From Symbiopectobacterium purcellii (lineage in GTDB: Bacteria; Pseudomonadota; Gammaproteobacteria; Enterobacterales; Enterobacteriaceae): DNA of 64,000 nt. Positions 33,594 through 43,756 of this stretch are shown piece by piece. The notes under the pieces are model-generated. The model saw nothing but the letters and a program-made list of their open reading frames with translations. It was not told the origin of the DNA and did not search any database. Every line of letters starts with the position of its first letter. Position 1 is the stretch's first letter. The stretch covers positions 4,878,432 through 4,942,431 of the forward strand of contig NZ_CP081864.1 of the NCBI RefSeq assembly GCF_019797845.1, given 5' to 3'. The position numbers and the translations under genes are program-made.

Positions 33594-34751
33594 ATGATTT
33601 ACATTAATGCCGTCGCTGCCCTCAATGCCTTGGGTAACGATCTGAACAGTATTGCGGCCAGCCTGTCTGCTAATGTGAAAACGGCACTACGCCCCGATCG
33701 CGGATGGTTGCTGCACGATAAGCCTTGCTGGACGGGAAAGGTGGACGGTGATCTGCCTGCTGTTCCTGCGGCATTGGCTGCACATGATAGCCGTAATAAT
33801 CGCTTACTGATGGCGGCGTTAGCGCAAATTCGCCCCGCTGTTGATGAGGCTATTGCCGCTTTCGGTTCAGATCGCGTGGCAGTGATCCTTGGCACCAGTA
33901 CTTCTGGCCTGGATGAGGCCGATCGCTTTGTTAGCCAACACACGACCAGCTATCGTTATGTACAACAAGAATTGGGCGATCCTTCCCGTTTTCTTGCCGC
34001 CTATTTGCAGTTAAAAGGGCCGGCCTACACGATTTCTACCGCGTGCTCCTCGAGTGCCCGAGCGTTGATCAGTGGGATGCGACTGATTGATGCGGGGGTA
34101 GTGGATGCCGCGATTGTCGGTGGTGCTGATACCTTAAGTCGGATGCCACTCAACGGATTTGATGGCCTGGAATCTCTGTCGCCGGACTGTTGCCAACCGT
34201 TCAGTGCACTGCGTAACGGTATTTCAATTGGTGAAGCTGCGGGGTTGATGCTGATTAGCACACGTCAAGACAGCGTGGCCATTCTGGGCATTGGGGAGTC
34301 TTCCGATGCCTATCATATGTCAGCTCCTCATCCTGAAGGTGACGGTGCGCGGCGGGCTATCACCATGGCGTTGTCTCAGGCTGGGTTACAGCCTGATAAT
34401 ATTGGTTATATCAACCTGCATGGCACCGCTACACGCCTGAACGATGACATTGAGTCTGGCGTCGTGCACGCCCTGTTTGGTAATCGGGTTCCTTGTAGCT
34501 CTACCAAGCATTTGTGTGGGCATACTCTGGGAGCCGCAGGCATTACCGAAGCGGTAATTTGTTGGTTGTTACTAACTCAGGATATACCGCTACCCGCACA
34601 GGATTTTTCGCAAAATGCATGGGATGAACAGCTGCCAGATTGCGGTTTGTTGCGGGAGCCTGCGAGATTGGCGCGTCCGGTAATCATGTCTAACTCTTTT
34701 GCCTTTGGCGGTAACAATACGAGCCTGATATTGGGGAAAGTAGATGTGTGA
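33594..34751 (+). CDS. apeO: Beta-ketoacyl-ACP synthase ApeO
   Basis: 385 residues. The condensing-enzyme triad is complete: active-site Cys in S-T-A-C-S-S-S-A, His in H-G-T-A-T-R-L-N-D and His in C-G-H-T-L-G-A-A-G. In the characterised pathway it pairs with ApeC as the chain-elongating synthase, so the ochre codon in apeC would leave it without its partner. Start chosen at ATG 33594, with ATG 33585 as an alternative. Confidence 0.87.
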   Translation: MIYINAVAALNALGNDLNSIAASLSANVKTALRPDRGWLLHDKPCWTGKVDGDLPAVPAALAAHDSRNNRLLMAALAQIRPAVDEAIAAFGSDRVAVILGTSTSGLDEADRFVSQHTTSYRYVQQELGDPSRFLAAYLQLKGPAYTISTACSSSARALISGMRLIDAGVVDAAIVGGADTLSRMPLNGFDGLESLSPDCCQPFSALRNGISIGEAAGLMLISTRQDSVAILGIGESSDAYHMSAPHPEGDGARRAITMALSQAGLQPDNIGYINLHGTATRLNDDIESGVVHALFGNRVPCSSTKHLCGHTLGAAGITEAVICWLLLTQDIPLPAQDFSQNAWDEQLPDCGLLREPARLARPVIMSNSFAFGGNNTSLILGKVDV

Positions 34752-35235
34752 TTATTTACCCGTTGCGAGTTATCTCCCCCATGACGCGCCTATGGTGCTG
34801 CTGGATAACGTACTTCATGTTGATGAAGAACGGGCTCATTGCCAGGTAACGATTTCCAATGACGGGGTACTTGCGCCGTTTCTCAATGAACAAGGTGCGT
34901 TGCCAGCGTGGTTTGGCATCGAAATCATTGCCCAGACGATCGGGGTATGGTCTGGTTGGCATCGACGCAAACAGGCTGAGAGGAAAGACAAACCGGAACT
35001 CGGTATGCTGTTGGGCGGTCGGGGATATCGTTGCCAGCACGCACAATTCCCCTCACAGGCTCGGCTGGATGTGTTTATCAACCTATTGATACGTGATGAA
35101 AAAATTGGCAGTTTTGACGGAGAAATCCTCATCAATGGCAAGCGGGTTGCTTCGGGCCGATTAAATACCTACCAACCCGACAGTATTGAATTGCAGCAAC
35201 TGACTCAGCAGGGAAAGCAAAATGAACAAGCGTAG
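34744..35235 (+). CDS. apeP: Hot-dog dehydratase ApeP
   Basis: 163 residues from the ATG at 34744, overlapping the apeO stop. It resembles FabZ/PhaJ-type 3-hydroxyacyl dehydratases in length and in segments such as P-H-D-A-P-M-V-L-L-D. It is expected to act with ApeI in introducing the conjugated double bonds. It overlaps apeQ by 14 bases. Confidence 0.8.
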   Translation: MCDYLPVASYLPHDAPMVLLDNVLHVDEERAHCQVTISNDGVLAPFLNEQGALPAWFGIEIIAQTIGVWSGWHRRKQAERKDKPELGMLLGGRGYRCQHAQFPSQARLDVFINLLIRDEKIGSFDGEILINGKRVASGRLNTYQPDSIELQQLTQQGKQNEQA

Positions 35236-35954
35236 CGTATTGGTGACCGGTGCCAGCAAGGGGATAGGGCGCGCCATTGCGTTACGTCTGGCGGCGGATG
35301 GATTTTGTGTTGTGGTGCATTATCACAGCGATAAACAGGGTGCAGAAGAAACGTTAGGTCTTATTACCGCGAGCCAAGGTAGTGGAAGAACGATTGGGTT
35401 TGATATCAGCGATCGTCAAGTCTGCCGCTCCCGGCTTGAGCTGGATATTGAACAACACTGTGCTTATTACGGCGTAGTGAGCAATGCTGGCATTACTCGC
35501 GACGGTGCTTTCCCGGCCTTAGATGACGATGCGTGGGACAGTGTGATTCACACCAATCTCGATAGTTTCTACAACGTTATTCATCCCTGTGTTATGCCGA
35601 TGATTGGGCTACGGCAGGGGGGGCATCATTACACTGTCTTCCGTTTCCGGGATCATGGGGAACCGTGGACAGGTTAACTACAGTGCTGCGAAAGCAGGCA
35701 TTATTGGTGCGACCAAGGCATTAGCGATTGAACTGGCCAAGCGCAAAATCACAGTAAATTGCATCGCCCCAGGATTGATTGATACCGGCATGATTCAAAT
35801 GGAACCGGTGGTTGTGGATGAGGCGCTGAAGATGATCCCAATGAAGCGCATGGGACAGGCCGATGAAGTGGCAGGACTGGCAAGTTATCTTATGTCTGAC
35901 ATAGCGGGTTATGTCACGCGCCAGGTGATTTCGATAAACGGAGGTATGTTGTGA
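35222..35954 (+). pseudogene. apeQ: Ketoreductase ApeQ (FabG-like SDR), frameshifted at a G7 tract
   Basis: The frame from ATG 35222 (V-T-G-A-S-K-G-I-G-R, the NADP-binding motif) runs to a stop at 35675-35677. The rest (L-S-S-V-S-G, the catalytic Y-S-A-A-K-A-G, and A-P-G-L-I-D-T-G-M) is one frame over and ends at 35954. The switch point is seven Gs at 35617-35623; six Gs would read Q-G-G-I-I-T-L-S-S and give 243 residues. As written the product ends before the catalytic Tyr/Lys. The enzyme reduces each new beta-keto group. Confidence 0.85.
35617..35623. repeat. G7 homopolymer at the apeQ frameshift
   Basis: Seven consecutive Gs. One G fewer restores the SDR frame. Such a tract is prone to slippage, so the lesion could be reversible. 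Confidence 0.85.
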
Positions 35955-37193
35955 TAAACCGAGTGGTTGTTACGGGAATGGGGGGGAGTGACCGCATTTG
36001 GTGAGTCATGGCAACAGGTTTCTGAAGGGTTGCGTTCGGGGCACAATGCCATTCGCAAAATGCCGGAATGGCAAGTCTATGATGGTCTACACACTCAATT
36101 GGGTTCACCCATTGATAATTTTACCTTGCCCGAGCATTACACGCGTAAACGTATTCGCGCCATGGGCCGGGTATCAATGATGGCAACGCGAGCCAGCGAG
36201 TTAGCGCTTGAACAGGCGGGGTTGATTGGGCACCCGGTGCTGACGAATGGAGAAACCGGTATTGCCTATGGTTCTTCTACGGGAAGTACTGGGCCGGTGA
36301 GTGAGTTTGCCACCATGCTGACGGAGAAGCATACCAATAACATCACCGGGACGACGTATGTGCAAATGATGCCCCATACTACGGCGGTTAATGCGGGTCT
36401 GTTCTTTGGCCTGCGTGTGCGTGTTATTCCCACGTCAAGCGCATGTACGTCTGGTAGCCAGGCAATCGGCTATGCGTGGGAGGCCATTCGTCATGGCTAC
36501 CAAACCGTGATGGTGGCGGGCGGGGCGGAGGAGCTGTGTCCATCGGAAGCTGCAGTCTTTGATACGCTGTTTGCCACCAGCCAAAAAAATAATAATCCAG
36601 AGTTGACGCCAGCACCGTTCGATAGTGGGCGTGACGGGTTGGTCATTGGTGAAGGTGCCGGAACATTGGTGTTGGAAGAATTGGAACATGCATTAGCACG
36701 CGGTGCGACTATCTACGCCGAATTAGTGGGGTTTTATACCAACTGTGATGCGGCACATATTACTCAGCCACAGCGTGAAACCATGCAGATATGCATTGAA
36801 GGCGCATTGCGTTGTGCTAACTTGCTACCCAGTGACATTGGTTATATTAGCGCACACGGAACGGCTACCGATCGGGGAGACGTTGCCGAAAGTCAGGCTA
36901 CAGCAGCCGTTTTCGGCAACACCACACCGATCTCGTCACTTAAAAGCTATTTCGGACATACTTTAGGTGCCTGTGGCGCGTTGGAAGCCTGGATGAGTAT
37001 TGAGATGATGCGCGAAGGTTGGTTTGCTCCAACGCTGAATTTGTCTCAACCCGCAGAAGATTGTGGCGATCTCGATTACATCATGGGTGAACCTCGACAT
37101 ATCGACACCGATTATATTCAATCTAACAACTTTGCCTTTGGCGGCATTAATACCTCGTTGATATTCAAGCGCTGGGTGTCATCATCAACCTGA
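35951..37193 (+). pseudogene. apeR: Beta-ketoacyl-ACP synthase ApeR, frameshifted at a G7 tract
   Basis: A GTG at 35951 overlaps the apeQ stop (GTGA) and starts [12 protein letters not shown], the usual ketosynthase N-terminus. Seven Gs at 35980-35986 throw the frame off and a TGA follows within about 20 codons. With six Gs the frame reads G-M-G-G-V-T-A-F-G and is open to 37193 for 413 residues. Further on are the active-site Cys (T-S-S-A-C-T-S-G-S), H-G-T-A-T-D-R-G-D and F-G-H-T-L-G-A-C-G. Initiation at an internal codon would lack the first strand, so function is doubtful unless slippage restores it. Confidence 0.85.
35980..35986. repeat. G7 homopolymer at the apeR frameshift
   Basis: Seven Gs 29 bases after the apeR start. 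Six would restore the frame. It is the second such tract in 370 bases. Confidence 0.85.
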
Positions 37194-37288
37194 TATAGAT
37201 AATAATCATCTCGATATCAAAGCGCTAATAGGGGGAGCCGTTATTGTTGTTCCCCTCGTGATGTATAAAAAAGAGAACGTGTTGGTGG

Positions 37289-37900
37289 TTACCTGCGCGC
37301 TAAAGCCAACAACACCCCTAATCCCACCAAGACGCCGCCAAAGGTTCTGTCGATCCAATGACGCACGTCGAGCAGCCGTTCACGGATTGCACCTGAAGAG
37401 AAGAACAGGGCGACCAGACAAAACCATGAGATGTGCGCTACGGAGATAAAAATACCGTAACCGATTTGCACCGCCAACGGTGTCTGTCGGCTTACTACCT
37501 GCATAAACAGGCTGATGATGAATATTGTTGTTTTCGGGTTTAATACATTGGTGAGAAAGCCGGTGCGTAGCGCTATCCCATCGGAAACCGAGGCGATACC
37601 GGTATCGGGCTGAGCGCTGGTGGGGTTGGCACGTAACATTTTCACGCCGAGCCAAATGAGGTATGCCGCGCCAATCAGTTTGATCATGTTAAACAGCCAA
37701 AGCGATTGCTGAATGATAAAGCCAATGCCTATAAGGGTGTAGCTCACATGGACCAGAATGCCGCCACCGATCCCGATAGCCGTTAAGATTCCCGCGCGGC
37801 GCGACAGCATCAGGCTATTGCGTGTCACCATGGCAAAATCAGGCCCCGGGCTAATAACGGCAAACAGTGTTATTGTGAATACAGCGAGATACTCGACCAT
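37289..37900 (-). CDS. LysE/RhtB-family amino-acid exporter
   Basis: 203 residues with five or six membrane helices and the family signature near the N-terminus (I-S-P-G-P-D-F-A-M-V). These proteins export amino acids such as homoserine, threonine or lysine, and related small molecules; the substrate cannot be read from the sequence. It is convergent with the aryl polyene cluster and divergent from a LysR-type gene, 67 bases away, which probably controls it. Confidence 0.85.
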   Translation of the reverse strand: MVEYLAVFTITLFAVISPGPDFAMVTRNSLMLSRRAGILTAIGIGGGILVHVSYTLIGIGFIIQQSLWLFNMIKLIGAAYLIWLGVKMLRANPTSAQPDTGIASVSDGIALRTGFLTNVLNPKTTIFIISLFMQVVSRQTPLAVQIGYGIFISVAHISWFCLVALFFSSGAIRERLLDVRHWIDRTFGGVLVGLGVLLALARR

Positions 37901-37967
37901 AGATAACCTTTTTTAACATTAAATTATATATCAACATGCTATGCAAACGATGTAGGGATAACTAACG

Positions 37968-38897
37968 ATGATTTCTGACAGCAATGGTGAGCTAGACTCA
38001 CCATTAGCGCTAAATCAAACCCGCCTTCCTTCACTGATAGCCTTGCGCTGCTTTGAGGCCGCTGCACGGTTTGAGAACTTCACGCGTGCTGCCGAAGCGT
38101 TACATCTTACGCACGGTGCAATTAGTCGTGCGGTGCGTATGCTGGAGGATGATTTAGGGGTCGCGCTGTTTGAACGGCGCAGTCGCCGCGTTTTTCTGAC
38201 GCAAGCAGGCCGTACGCTGGCGCAGGCGGTAAATGAAGTGTTGGCGGTCATGCAGCGCGCCACCAGTGAACTGCGTGCCAGCGCGCGTCAGCAACGGCGC
38301 TGGGTGGTGTCATGTGAACCCACTCTGCTGATGCGTTGGCTCATTCCCCGTTGGCCAGCGTTTCAGGCAAAATATCCGGATCGGGATATTCATCTGGTTG
38401 CTGGCGGAGGGGCTTTTTCATTTAATTCTGGCATTGATTTGGCCATTCGGCGCGATGATTTCCCGTTACCTGACGGTTACCATGCAGAATACCTGTTCAG
38501 TGAAAAAGTCGGGCCGGTTTGCCGGCCTGATAACGTGACTGACTGGTTTTCTCCCGCGGAAAACGGATTGTCATTGCGAACCGTTGCGCCACGTTTACAC
38601 AGCCGCACGCGTTTAAGTGCCTGGCAAACATGGAGTGTGGTCACGCAACACCCACTGCATGACAATAGCGGACAAACCTTCGAGCATTTTTATTTCAGCT
38701 TACAGGCTGCCGTTGCCGGATTAGGGGTCGCCATTGGGCCGTGGCAATTGGTCAGAGATGATATCGCCAGTGGGGTTCTGGCCGCACCGCTGGGATTTGT
38801 CGAGGAGGGCTCCTGTTACTGTCTGCTATCGCCCTCCCCATTATTTCCTGATACTTTTCAGGCAGATTTATTGGCCTGGTTGCGTGCTATGGCCTGA
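37968..38897 (+). CDS. LysR-family regulator (GcvA-like)
   Basis: 309 residues. The N-terminal winged helix-turn-helix (N-F-T-R-A-A-E-A-L-H-L-T-H-G-A-I-S-R-A-V, about residues 35-55) is followed by a substrate-binding domain of the GcvA/AmpR subgroup. The L-P-S-L-I-A-L-R-C-F-E-A-A-A opening is typical of that subgroup. The ATG at 37968 is used; the next plausible start would trim a poorly conserved N-terminal extension. Its divergent neighbour, the LysE-type exporter, is the likely target. Confidence 0.85.
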   Translation: MISDSNGELDSPLALNQTRLPSLIALRCFEAAARFENFTRAAEALHLTHGAISRAVRMLEDDLGVALFERRSRRVFLTQAGRTLAQAVNEVLAVMQRATSELRASARQQRRWVVSCEPTLLMRWLIPRWPAFQAKYPDRDIHLVAGGGAFSFNSGIDLAIRRDDFPLPDGYHAEYLFSEKVGPVCRPDNVTDWFSPAENGLSLRTVAPRLHSRTRLSAWQTWSVVTQHPLHDNSGQTFEHFYFSLQAAVAGLGVAIGPWQLVRDDIASGVLAAPLGFVEEGSCYCLLSPSPLFPDTFQADLLAWLRAMA

Positions 38898-38962
38898 ATC
38901 AACGCCGCGCGCGTTCAGGTAAAATGCCGCGTTTAATGCAATTGCTCGTGAACAAACTTTGT

Positions 38963-39013
38963 ATGTCATAAAACTGTCACATTAAATACATTTTACTGTC
39001 ATGTAATTGTCCT
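38963..39013 (+). promoter_or_regulatory. Two Pho boxes upstream of pstS
   Basis: Box 1: ATGTCAT-AAAA-CTGTCAC (38963-38980). Box 2: CTGTCAT-GTAA-TTGTCCT (38996-39013). Each has the 7-4-7 layout of PhoB sites, and they are 33 bases apart, three helical turns on the same face. They lie about 80 bases before pstS, so PhoB-dependent induction under phosphate starvation is very likely. Confidence 0.85.
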
Positions 39014-39091
39014 ATTTTTCCTCCTGCGAACTACACTCTGATCAATAAAGAATCTGGGTCGACACCTTTAAAAAATCCCACAGGAGGGATT

Positions 39092-40135
39092 ATGAAACTG
39101 ATGCGTACCACGATTGCCGGTCTCGTTATGGCAACCTTCTCCCTGACGGCGGTCAACGCCTCAGCTGCCGTTAACCTTACCGGTGCAGGTGCTACGTTCC
39201 CAGCGCCGGTCTACGCCAAGTGGGCAGACTCTTACCAGAAAGAAACGGGCAATAAAGTTAACTATCAAGGTATTGGTTCTTCTGGCGGCGTTAAGCAGAT
39301 TCAAGCAAAAACCGTTGATTTCGGTGCATCTGATGCACCACTGGCTGATGAAAAGCTGGCTGAAGATGGCCTGTTCCAGTTCCCTACCGTAATCGGTGGT
39401 GTGGTATTGGCGGTAAACGTCCCGGGTATTAAATCTGGCGAACTGACGCTGGATGGTAAAACGTTGGGTGATATCTACCTGGGTAAAATCAAAAAATGGA
39501 ATGATGCGGCCATTACTAAACTGAACCCGGGCGTTAAACTGCCGGATCAGGATATCGCCGTCGTTCGTCGCGCTGATGGTTCCGGTACCTCTTTCGTGTT
39601 CACCAGCTATCTGGCGAAAGTGAACGCTGAATGGAAAGAGAAAATTGGTGCTGGTTCTACGGTTAACTGGCCGACCGGTCTGGGCGGTAAAGGTAACGAC
39701 GGTATTGCCGCATTCGTTCAGCGTCTGCCAGGCTCAATCGGTTATGTTGAATACGCTTATGCCAAGCAGAATAACCTGGCTTACACCAAGCTGATTTCTG
39801 CCGACGGTAAAGCCGTTCAACCGACAGGCCAATCATTCAGTAACGCGGCCAAGGGCATCGACTGGAGCAAATCTTTTGCTCAGGACCTGACCAACCAGCA
39901 CGGTGCTGACGCATGGCCAATAACCTCTACTACCTTCATTCTGGTTCACCAGAAACAAGACAAACCAGAGCAGGGCGCTGAAGTGCTGAAGTTCTTTGAC
40001 TGGGCGTTCAAGAAAGGCGGTGAGCAAGCGGTAGCGCTGGATTACGCTACGTTGCCAACCGAAGTGGTTGAGCAAATTCGTGCCGCATGGAAAACCAGTG
40101 TAAAAGACAGCAGCGGTAACGCGCTGTTTAAATAA
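39092..40135 (+). CDS. pstS: Phosphate ABC transporter, periplasmic binding protein
   Basis: 347 residues: a Sec signal peptide ending A-S-A-A-V, then a mature protein starting [10 protein letters not shown]. The phosphate-binding loops G-I-G-S-S-G-G and R-R-A-D-G-S-G-T-S are visible. CAGGAGGG provides a strong ribosome site. It is the first gene of pstSCAB-phoU, under two Pho boxes. Confidence 0.97.
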   Translation: MKLMRTTIAGLVMATFSLTAVNASAAVNLTGAGATFPAPVYAKWADSYQKETGNKVNYQGIGSSGGVKQIQAKTVDFGASDAPLADEKLAEDGLFQFPTVIGGVVLAVNVPGIKSGELTLDGKTLGDIYLGKIKKWNDAAITKLNPGVKLPDQDIAVVRRADGSGTSFVFTSYLAKVNAEWKEKIGAGSTVNWPTGLGGKGNDGIAAFVQRLPGSIGYVEYAYAKQNNLAYTKLISADGKAVQPTGQSFSNAAKGIDWSKSFAQDLTNQHGADAWPITSTTFILVHQKQDKPEQGAEVLKFFDWAFKKGGEQAVALDYATLPTEVVEQIRAAWKTSVKDSSGNALFK

Positions 40136-40191
40136 GCATTGAAACGCTATGCAAGCCCTTGTGCGGTTAACAAGGCACTGACATAAGTTAT

Positions 40192-40218
40192 GGCGGATGG
40201 GCGGGAAGCCCGTCCGCC
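40192..40218 (+). terminator. Hairpin in the pstS-pstC gap, likely attenuator or RNA stabiliser
   Basis: GGCGGATGGGC pairs with GCCCGTCCGCC (one G-T wobble) over a 5-base loop, followed by TTTG. Between a highly expressed binding protein and its permease, such a hairpin usually reduces read-through or protects the upstream message. Confidence 0.65.
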
Positions 40219-40257
40219 TTTGCCTGTCAAATGATTAACACTGAAGAAGAGAGCCCT

Positions 40258-41217
40258 ATGGCTGAGTATAAGCCAACCATGAAAGCCCCCGGAAAGCTGG
40301 GCGACGTCATCTTTAGCGCATTGGTGAGATTCTCCGCGCTGCTGACGCTGCTGCTGCTGGGTGGCATCATCGTATCGCTGATCGTGGCATCCTGGCCGAG
40401 CATTGAGAAGTTTGGCTTTGCGTTTCTGTGGACTAAAGAGTGGGACGCGCCTGCCGGGCAGTTTGGTGCGCTGGTGCCGATTTACGGTACCGTCGTGACC
40501 TCGCTGATTGCCCTGATCATCGCTATTCCTATCAGCTTCGGTATCGCCTTGTTTCTGACCGAACTGGCACCGAACTGGTTAAAACGCCCGCTGGGCGTTG
40601 CCATCGAATTATTGGCCGCCATTCCGAGTATCGTATACGGCATGTGGGGTCTGTTCATCTTCGCACCGTTGTTTGCCAAATACTTCCAGCAACCGGTCGG
40701 GAGTATCCTGTCCGGCATTCCTATTTTGGGCACACTATTTTCTGGCCCGGCGTTTGGTATCGGCATTCTGGCCGCTGGCGTGATTCTGGCTATCATGATC
40801 ATTCCTTATATCGCTGCCGTAATGCGCGACGTGTTTGAGCAAACACCGGTAATGATGAAAGAGTCAGCCTACGGCATTGGTTGTACTACCTGGGAAGTGA
40901 TTTGGCGCATTGTATTGCCTTACACCAAAAACGGGGTGATTGGCGGCGTCATGCTGGGGTTGGGGCGTGCGCTGGGTGAAACCATGGCAGTAACCTTTAT
41001 TATCGGTAACACCTACCAGTTGGACAGCCTGTCGCTGTTTATGCCCGGCAACAGCATCACTTCCGCGCTGGCGAACGAATTTGCCGAAGCAGAATCTGGC
41101 CTGCACACGGCGGCATTGATGCAGCTTGGTCTTATTCTGTTTGTGATTACCTTTATCGTGCTGGCGCTGTCTAAGTTGATGATTATGCGTTTGGCAAAAA
41201 ATGAGGGGGCACGCTAA
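40258..41217 (+). CDS. pstC: Phosphate ABC transporter permease PstC
   Basis: 319 residues from ATG 40258 (GAAGAGAG upstream), the E. coli length. The in-frame ATG at 40231 adds nine unconserved residues. Six membrane helices and the permease EAA-type loop ([15 protein letters not shown]) are visible. Its stop overlaps the pstA start. Confidence 0.96.
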   Translation: MAEYKPTMKAPGKLGDVIFSALVRFSALLTLLLLGGIIVSLIVASWPSIEKFGFAFLWTKEWDAPAGQFGALVPIYGTVVTSLIALIIAIPISFGIALFLTELAPNWLKRPLGVAIELLAAIPSIVYGMWGLFIFAPLFAKYFQQPVGSILSGIPILGTLFSGPAFGIGILAAGVILAIMIIPYIAAVMRDVFEQTPVMMKESAYGIGCTTWEVIWRIVLPYTKNGVIGGVMLGLGRALGETMAVTFIIGNTYQLDSLSLFMPGNSITSALANEFAEAESGLHTAALMQLGLILFVITFIVLALSKLMIMRLAKNEGAR

Positions 41218-42104
41218 TGGCTGCGTTAGGAATGGAACAAGAAGCCACGCTGGCGCGTACCCGGCAGAAAATGCAGGCCTGGCGCCGCCAGAAGAACCGC
41301 ATTGCGCTATGCCTCTCCATGACCACCATGGCGTTTGGCCTGTTCTGGCTGGTGTGGATCCTGTTCTCCACTGTGGTGAGAGGGATCGACGGCATGTCGC
41401 TGGCGCTGTTTACCGAAATGACGCCACCGCCCAATACCGCAGGCGGTGGGCTTGCCAACGCCATTGTTGGCAGCGGATTGCTGATTTTCTGGGCCACTGT
41501 ATTGGGTACACCGCTCGGCATTATGGCGGGTATCTACCTGGCGGAATACGGTCGTAAATCCATTATTTCCGAAGTAATTCGCTTTATTAACGATATATTG
41601 TTGTCGGCACCTTCCATTGTGGTTGGCCTGTTTGTCTACTCGATTGTCGTGACCAAGATGCAGCACTTCTCGGGGTGGGCGGGGGTGATTGCGCTGGCGT
41701 TGTTGCAGGTGCCTATCGTGATTCGTACTACGGAGAACATGCTGAAACTGGTTCCCGATAGCCTGCGTGAAGCGGCCTATGCGCTGGGAACGCCGAAGTG
41801 GAAAATGATTTCGGCCATCACATTAAAAGCCTCTGTTTCCGGCATTATCACTGGCGTGCTGCTGGCAATCGCCCGCATCGCCGGGGAAACCGCACCGTTG
41901 CTGTTTACGTCGCTGTCCAACCAGTTCTGGAACACCGACATGATGCACCCGATCGCCAACCTGCCAGTGACTATCTTCAAATTCGCCATGAGCCCATTTA
42001 TCGAGTGGCAACAGTTGGCGTGGGCGGGAGTGTTGCTGATTACGCTGTGCGTGCTGTTGTTGAACATTGTGGCGCGCATTCTGTTTGCGAATAAAAAATA
42101 TTAA
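41217..42104 (+). CDS. pstA: Phosphate ABC transporter permease PstA
   Basis: 295 residues. The ATG at 41217 shares its A with the pstC TAA, giving tight coupling. Six membrane helices are present, with the cytoplasmic EAA-loop [11 protein letters not shown]. It forms the transmembrane channel with PstC. Confidence 0.96.
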   Translation: MAALGMEQEATLARTRQKMQAWRRQKNRIALCLSMTTMAFGLFWLVWILFSTVVRGIDGMSLALFTEMTPPPNTAGGGLANAIVGSGLLIFWATVLGTPLGIMAGIYLAEYGRKSIISEVIRFINDILLSAPSIVVGLFVYSIVVTKMQHFSGWAGVIALALLQVPIVIRTTENMLKLVPDSLREAAYALGTPKWKMISAITLKASVSGIITGVLLAIARIAGETAPLLFTSLSNQFWNTDMMHPIANLPVTIFKFAMSPFIEWQQLAWAGVLLITLCVLLLNIVARILFANKKY

Positions 42105-42140
42105 TGGATTCAACGGCGTGTCGGACGACACGCCAGTTAA

Positions 42141-42932
<792 letters not shown>

Positions 42933-42946
42933 TTACAGGAAGCATC

Positions 42947-43681
42947 ATGGACAATCTGAATCTGAACAAACACATTTCCGGGCAGTTCAACGCTGAGCTT
43001 GAGCACATTCGCACCCAGGTGATGACCATGGGCGGTTTGGTCGAGCAGCAACTGACGGATGCCATTACGGCAATGCATAACCGTGACGCGGAATTGGCCC
43101 AGCGCGTGATTGAAGGTGATGCCAAGGTGAACTTGATGGAGGTGACCATCGATGAAGCCTGCGTGCGTATCATCGCCAAGCGCCAGCCAACGGCGAGTGA
43201 TTTGCGTCTGGTGATGGCAATCATCAAGACCATTTCTGAGCTGGAGCGTATTGGTGACGTTGCGGATAAAATCTGTCGCACTGCGTTGGAGAAATATTCG
43301 CATCAGCATCAGCCGTTGCTGGTTAGCCTGGAGTCATTGGGTCGCCATACGGTAGAAATGCTGCATGACGTACTGGACGCCTTTGCGCGCATGGATCTGG
43401 ATGAAGCTATCCGTATTTATCGCGAAGACAAGAAGGTCGATAAAGAGTATGAAGGCATTGTGCGCCAACTGATGACGCACATGATGGAAGACTCACGCAC
43501 CATTCCGAGCGTATTGACCGCGCTGTTTTGCGCCCGCTCAATCGAACGCATCGGCGACCGTTGCCAGAACATCTGCGAGTTTATTTTCTACTTCGTTAAA
43601 GGGCAGGATTTCCGCCATATCGGCGGTGATGCGTTGGAAAAACTGCTGGAAAAAGAGAAAAACGGGCCTGCACCTCAGTGA
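42947..43681 (+). CDS. phoU: PhoU, negative regulator of the Pho regulon
   Basis: 244 residues starting [13 protein letters not shown] with AGGAAG upstream; an earlier in-frame start at 42929 overlaps pstB and is not needed. PhoU is built of two similar three-helix bundles with metal-binding acidic residues and links Pst to the PhoR/PhoB system. It ends the operon. Confidence 0.95.
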   Translation: MDNLNLNKHISGQFNAELEHIRTQVMTMGGLVEQQLTDAITAMHNRDAELAQRVIEGDAKVNLMEVTIDEACVRIIAKRQPTASDLRLVMAIIKTISELERIGDVADKICRTALEKYSHQHQPLLVSLESLGRHTVEMLHDVLDAFARMDLDEAIRIYREDKKVDKEYEGIVRQLMTHMMEDSRTIPSVLTALFCARSIERIGDRCQNICEFIFYFVKGQDFRHIGGDALEKLLEKEKNGPAPQ

Positions 43682-43693
43682 TTTTTGCAGGCC

Positions 43694-43717
43694 ACTACGC
43701 CCCTAACGGGGCGTAGT
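43694..43717 (+). terminator. Hairpin after phoU
   Basis: ACTACGCCCC / GGGGCGTAGT is a perfect 10-base-pair stem with a TAAC loop, 12 bases after phoU. It lacks a T-run, so it may mark the transcript 3' end by Rho or processing rather than intrinsic termination. Confidence 0.6.
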
Positions 43718-43756
43718 ATGACGGGTATAGGCGGGGCAGACGTTAAGCGTATTATT

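Noticed and set aside
37194..37288. Terminator after apeR (AGGGGGA...TCCCCT)
   Set aside because: The arms pair poorly over a long loop and there is no T-run.
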